Shown here: piece after piece, positions 59,273 to 64,000 of the stretch
Layout: each line of letters starts with the position of its first letter
How positions within the stretch are numbered: position 1 is the stretch's first letter
DNA from: Planctomycetota bacterium
GTDB taxonomy: Bacteria; Planctomycetota; Phycisphaerae; Phycisphaerales; UBA1924
DNA: 64,000 nt
Assembly: GCA_017303555.1 (NCBI GenBank)
Contig: JAFLCN010000015.1
Span: 1-64,000, forward strand
Direction of reading: 5' to 3'
Translations under genes and position numbers: made by a program
Notes under the pieces: model-generated
The model's input: only the letters and a program-made list of their open reading frames with translations
Databases searched by the model: none
Told to the model about the DNA's origin: nothing

Positions 59273-61323
59273 TGTGGTCGCCGAATACTGCTTCCCCCCC
59301 CCGCATGCTTGAGCGAGAAAGTCGAAGGCCAGATCCAGTCCTGTTTGAGCAGGAACTGATGGATGGTCATGGCGTTTCGGCCCGTCCGCGTCGCGAGCCG
59401 GACGCGCGCCTTGCCCGTCGGCGCCAGGAGCAGGAGCGACTGCTTGCCCTCGACGCGCTCCAGCTCGCGCAGGAACACCTGCAGCACGGACGTCTTCCCC
59501 GTTCCGGCCCCGCCGGTCAGGACAGAGAGCTTCTGCCCGAAGAGCGTCTGCAAGGCGCGCTCCTTCTCAGCAAACGCCGATTTGTCACGCTCGGTGGCTG
59601 GTTCGCCAAAGCGACCCTTCAGTGCAAGCGCCCACTCGGGCGCCTTAGGGCCCTTCGCGACGACGCGGCCAGCCCGAGCACGCACCAGATCCGCTGACGA
59701 AGATTCCAGTTCACGGAGCGGTCGCAGCGCCGTCAAGGGTGGATCAGTGTCCAACGCCGTCCAGAGGCGCTGCTCGTGGAACTCCAGGTCCGCTCGGAAC
59801 AGATCGACATCAGGCCGGCATGCCCGCTTGTCGGAAAATCGCTTCCGCATGCGATCGAAGAGGTCTCGTTGCGGAAGAACGGTGTCGCCCTCCGTGGCGG
59901 CCTCCGCGAGCACCGCCGCGGCAACCGCTCGCACGCGACGCTCATCGTCCGCAGCAACCGACGATTCCACGAATAACGCGGCGTCGCCATCCGGGAGCAT
60001 GCCGTGATCGATGGTGTCGAGCCCGACGGACTCCGATTCGTCCGTCCCCAAGTCCATCTCGCAGATGAGGTACGGATTGCGCGTGAGATCGGCCTCGGTC
60101 CCCACGATGCCGGCATCCGCGCGTGCGGTCGGGTCCACCACCCGCTGCACCTGCTCGTGGGTGAGTTCGAACCGCGCGAGCGTCTGCAGGAGCTCGTGCC
60201 GTCCCGGCAGCTTCCTCCACTTCTCGTGGGCCTTCTTGAGTTCGGCGGCGTGCGGACCGGCAGGGATTGGAATCGCGCCGTCCAGGACGCCTCGGACGTA
60301 CTGCCAGGGATTCTCGCCTTGCCGGGCCATCGGCGCCAAGACCGACCGTTGAAAGGCGGTGCCGGTCTGGCACCCGAGGACTTGGAGGACACTCCCGATG
60401 CCGGGGAACGGACCACGCCCCCGCCAGAGCTCCGCGAGCACGTCGTTTAGCCACACGAGCCGCCGATCCCAATCGCCGGGCACCTTCGCATCGGCACGCA
60501 CCACCTCGACGCTGCGCGCCAGGTGTTCAACCACGGTGAGCGCTGAGTCGTCCGTGACATGAGCCCCGACGAACGAGAAATCCGGCAGCACCGCGTTCGG
60601 CACGGGGCACAGAACCTTTTCAATAGGAAGGCCGAGTCGCAGATACTCCTGGTAAGGGAGCCGGACGCCCTGCGCAGGACAATCCTGCGTAATCCGGCGT
60701 GACCAGACCGGGAACGGATCAGGGTGCTTCGGAGTCGTTCCGAAGTAGACCTGTTCTCCGACCTCGCGGATGCGTCCGACACCCACCAGCACGCGGGCGG
60801 CCGCGACATCGAACGGGTGTCCATCCTTGCAGTAAAAGAAGACCAGCGACTTCGTTGCTTCGAGCTTCCCCCAGAACGCTGCGAGCAGGTCCTTCTGCCT
60901 GTCCGCTTCCATCACCCAGCCATCATCCTTGTCCGCCTGGTCGGCCTGCCGGATCCGAAGGCTCTCCGCCTCGCACACTTCGCGGAAGTTCTCTTCCCGC
61001 ATCCAGCGGTACGGCGAGGGGCAGCACGAGTACGCCGGCACCTCTTCGGGCACCGGCAGCAAACGCCGGAACTCAAGGGGGTCTTCGTGCATGACGGTGT
61101 ACGGGTGTGGCGAAAATGCGCCCGTGTCGCGCGAGCAGGGTGGCAGTCGATCCTTGAGCTGCTGCAACGGCACGCCCGCGGACGCCTGTTCTTCATCGTC
61201 CTTTCGTGACTCGCGCACGTGACGGTGGGCTATGCACGACGTGTTGGCCTTGGGGTCCCGACAGAGACAGCCATCCCACCCGTTGTCGTGCCAAACCAGT
61301 CGAGCTGAGAGATGCGTGGTCAT
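59248..61323 (-). CDS. RecD-like SF1 helicase, N-terminal part (frameshifted gene)
   Basis: This is the 5' half: 691 aa in frame from the ATG at 61323 (AAGGA eight bases upstream), losing frame near 59298. The first 150 residues are Cys/His-rich (WHDNGWDGCLCRDPKANTSC then IAHRHVRE, and YSCCPSPYRWMREENFREVC), possibly a zinc-bound or substrate-binding domain. About residues 150-580 hold DGHPFDVAAARVLVGVGRI and a DUF-like region. Walker A LTGGAGTGKTSVLQVFLREL near 600, then APTGKARVRLATRTGRNAMT (motif Ia). The combined product would be close to 1190 aa. It begins beyond the rRNA terminator, so it has its own promoter. Confidence 0.83.
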   Translation of the reverse strand: MTTHLSARLVWHDNGWDGCLCRDPKANTSCIAHRHVRESRKDDEEQASAGVPLQQLKDRLPPCSRDTGAFSPHPYTVMHEDPLEFRRLLPVPEEVPAYSCCPSPYRWMREENFREVCEAESLRIRQADQADKDDGWVMEADRQKDLLAAFWGKLEATKSLVFFYCKDGHPFDVAAARVLVGVGRIREVGEQVYFGTTPKHPDPFPVWSRRITQDCPAQGVRLPYQEYLRLGLPIEKVLCPVPNAVLPDFSFVGAHVTDDSALTVVEHLARSVEVVRADAKVPGDWDRRLVWLNDVLAELWRGRGPFPGIGSVLQVLGCQTGTAFQRSVLAPMARQGENPWQYVRGVLDGAIPIPAGPHAAELKKAHEKWRKLPGRHELLQTLARFELTHEQVQRVVDPTARADAGIVGTEADLTRNPYLICEMDLGTDESESVGLDTIDHGMLPDGDAALFVESSVAADDERRVRAVAAAVLAEAATEGDTVLPQRDLFDRMRKRFSDKRACRPDVDLFRADLEFHEQRLWTALDTDPPLTALRPLRELESSSADLVRARAGRVVAKGPKAPEWALALKGRFGEPATERDKSAFAEKERALQTLFGQKLSVLTGGAGTGKTSVLQVFLRELERVEGKQSLLLLAPTGKARVRLATRTGRNAMTIHQFLLKQDWIWPSTFSLKHAGGGSSIRRPQWSSTNAR

Positions 61324-61417
61324 CGCATAGTCCTTGCTTGTCCCTAGTTGAGCCAAGAGCATGCAGTGAAAATCGTCCGCCAAGATCGCGCACACGAACC
61401 ACCAACCAGAATGTAAC

Positions 61418-61450
61418 AAAACGAAAACACCCCGCCTTGTGAGCGGGGTG
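61418..61450 (-). terminator. Intrinsic terminator for the 16S rRNA transcript
   Basis: On the minus strand the stem CACCCCGC with GCGGGGTG around a seven-base loop is followed by TTTTCGTTTTGTT. It lies about 200 bp after the 16S gene. Confidence 0.82.
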
Positions 61451-61643
61451 CTTTGCCGGGTTGACCGGGTATGCAAAGAACAGTTGGGGGTCGCAAGGAC
61501 AACTTTTTGAGTTGTCCAACCACGTTCGGTGAGGAACGCGGGCGAGAGATGTGTTGACATCCAGACTGAGATCGCTCTCAGACATCCTCCTGCCATTTGC
61601 CTTTCGGCGGCGAGAGAGGAATGTCATCTGGTCTAAGGAAATC

Positions 61644-63133
<1,490 letters not shown>

Positions 63134-63586
63134 TTTTCTTTATCCCAACCGGCATCTTGCGACACCGGCCGGAGAATTTCAAAGAAGGTCGTTTGAACCA
63201 GTACCTCCGTCTGAATCTTGCGACTCAACCGGAGGCGGTCTTCGTCCCGGCAATCTTGCGACTTGCGTCTCAAGACTTCCGGAACACGCTGGAGATCATC
63301 CAGCGTTTCTTTTCAAACTCGTGAATCGATAGGTTTTCACCTTCTCTTTTCAACCACTACGAGAATGAACGCCGAACTGTGAATTTCGGCGGGCTTGCCC
63401 GTACCAGCATGTGTCATGCTGATCGGGCGATTGTTCGACACGAACAGGCTCAAGCCAGAGCCATCCCGGAGTGATCCGGCTGTTCGTGCCGCACATTCTC
63501 GCGCGGTCCCCAACTGTTCAATTGTCAGAGATATCCGCCCCACGCCTTCGCGTCGGGAGGGCCTGTCGATTTCTCGGCAGGGGGAG
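63134..63586 (-). other. 16S rRNA leader with repeated TCTTGCGAC motif
   Basis: The leader of about 450 nt has three copies of ATCTTGCGAC (63154-63163, 63215-63224, 63253-63262 on the + strand). No gene is seen. The motif may be part of rRNA processing or antitermination. Confidence 0.5.
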
Positions 63587-63614
63587 AGTTTACTCAGCCA
63601 CCCAGCCGGGTCAA
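63587..63614 (-). promoter_or_regulatory. Candidate 16S rRNA promoter
   Basis: On the minus strand, TTGACC (63614-63609) and TAAACT (63592-63587) are separated by 16 bases. A GC-rich discriminator follows, as in growth-rate-regulated rRNA promoters, and AT-rich sequence lies upstream. The match is by eye only. Confidence 0.45.
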
Positions 63615-63669
63615 GCGCAGGAGGGAATCTCTCGTGCGAAATTGCTGTAAATTCCAGCCACAGAAGAGT

Positions 63670-64000
63670 TTACGAATTGCCTCTCGCCCCCTCGGATTCC
63701 GATTCTCGCTCTCCAGGAGACGGCGCGACCCCCACTGCCGCCGCCCAGACCTGCGGACCGCCGCTTGTTTCCTGTTTGTTTGGGGCGCCCTTTCTCCTGT
63801 TCAACCCCGCCCGCAGCGTGCGGCAGGCCTCCGTCAGCGTGGCCCCGGTCGTCCGAACGTCATCGAGAACCACCAAGACCGCATCCGGCCGCACGTTCAG
63901 AACTGTCCTTCGGCAGAAAAACGCGCCGGAGACATTGCGGCGGCGCTCGCTGACCGGAAGCGAAACCTGGCTGGGGCGGTGACGCCGCGCCAGGAGCCTT
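63670..64000 (-). CDS. comF: ComF-family phosphoribosyltransferase-like protein (partial)
   Basis: The C-terminal 109 codons are present; the gene continues beyond the window. SERRRNVSGAFF leads to the PRPP-binding loop VLVVLDDVRTTGATLTEACR, the ComF/PRTase signature. The end is a Gly/Ser/Glu-rich tail (SPGERESESEGARGNS), longer than in typical ComF. It is involved in DNA uptake in competent bacteria, though many non-competent species carry it. It is divergent in function from its neighbour and lies upstream of the rRNA promoter on the same strand. Confidence 0.85.
   Translation of the reverse strand, partial: RLLARRHRPSQVSLPVSERRRNVSGAFFCRRTVLNVRPDAVLVVLDDVRTTGATLTEACRTLRAGLNRRKGAPNKQETSGGPQVWAAAVGVAPSPGERESESEGARGNS

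Noticed and set aside
59248..59302. Programmed ribosomal frameshifting in the helicase gene
   Set aside because: No slippery heptamer with a clear downstream structure was established; a homopolymer error or mutation is simpler.
63395..63982. A 195-codon plus-strand frame opposite the comF gene
   Set aside because: Its sequence is Ser/Arg/Pro-rich and antisense to the clear PRPP-binding motif.

Overview
The window (64 kb, high GC) looks like a Planctomycetota chromosome, most likely class Phycisphaerae. The evidence is as follows. At least seven secreted proteins end in a PEP-CTERM-like tail (V/I-P-A-P, a hydrophobic stretch, then an Arg cluster). Three secreted proteins end in paired dockerin-like EF-hand repeats. 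Three proteins carry a CxxCxYDLxG...CPECG zinc ribbon. A 16S rRNA gene stands without a linked 23S gene. The species cannot be named from the sequence alone.

Layout. 0-8.3 kb: secreted beta-helix and dockerin proteins, a decayed HsdR-N-terminal-like pseudogene with a second fragment and palindromic repeats, a nuclease-like protein at 4.1 kb, and a WspA-like chemoreceptor. 8.6-15 kb: small PEP-CTERM-like secreted proteins, a dockerin-tailed esterase and a membrane protein, several ending in strong intrinsic terminators. 15-20.4 kb: a membrane protein, a UDG-like protein, a fusion of an MbnP-like domain to a di-haem peroxidase, and a divergent ECF sigma factor coupled to a proline-rich membrane protein. 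20.5-29.2 kb: a PEP-CTERM-like protein, a DUF695/RraB protein, a glycosyltransferase/FkbM methyltransferase pair, DUF1801, an APC transporter with a zinc ribbon, a methyltransferase and an aldehyde dehydrogenase.

29.3-44.2 kb is the most housekeeping-rich stretch, almost all on the + strand: ftsK, a secreted protein, folP, thioredoxin, a Gfo/Idh/MocA oxidoreductase, an S1-domain protein with a Gly/Arg-rich tail, dut, trpG, kdsA and phoU. 44.4-46.9 kb has a small membrane peptide, a disordered Q/N-rich protein and a zinc-ribbon membrane protein whose start codon lies inside a perfect 19-bp inverted repeat. 46.9-50.9 kb is a translationally coupled PaoABC-type molybdenum aldehyde oxidoreductase operon with an extra Cys-rich small protein. 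Then follow a 3-methyladenine glycosylase, a secreted GH13 enzyme, a divergent PEP-CTERM-like protein, an IS5/IS427-type insertion sequence abutting an apparently truncated secreted protein, a large RecD-like helicase with a C-terminal nuclease-like domain (frameshifted at a nine-G run), the solitary 16S rRNA gene on the - strand with a terminator and candidate promoter, and the 3' end of comF.

The most noteworthy items are the MbnP/MbnH-type fusion, the helicase-nuclease next to the rRNA gene, the inverted repeat over the start codon at 45.5 kb, and the decayed restriction-related region with hairpin repeats at 2-4 kb. All functional statements rest on motif recognition by eye; no searches were run.
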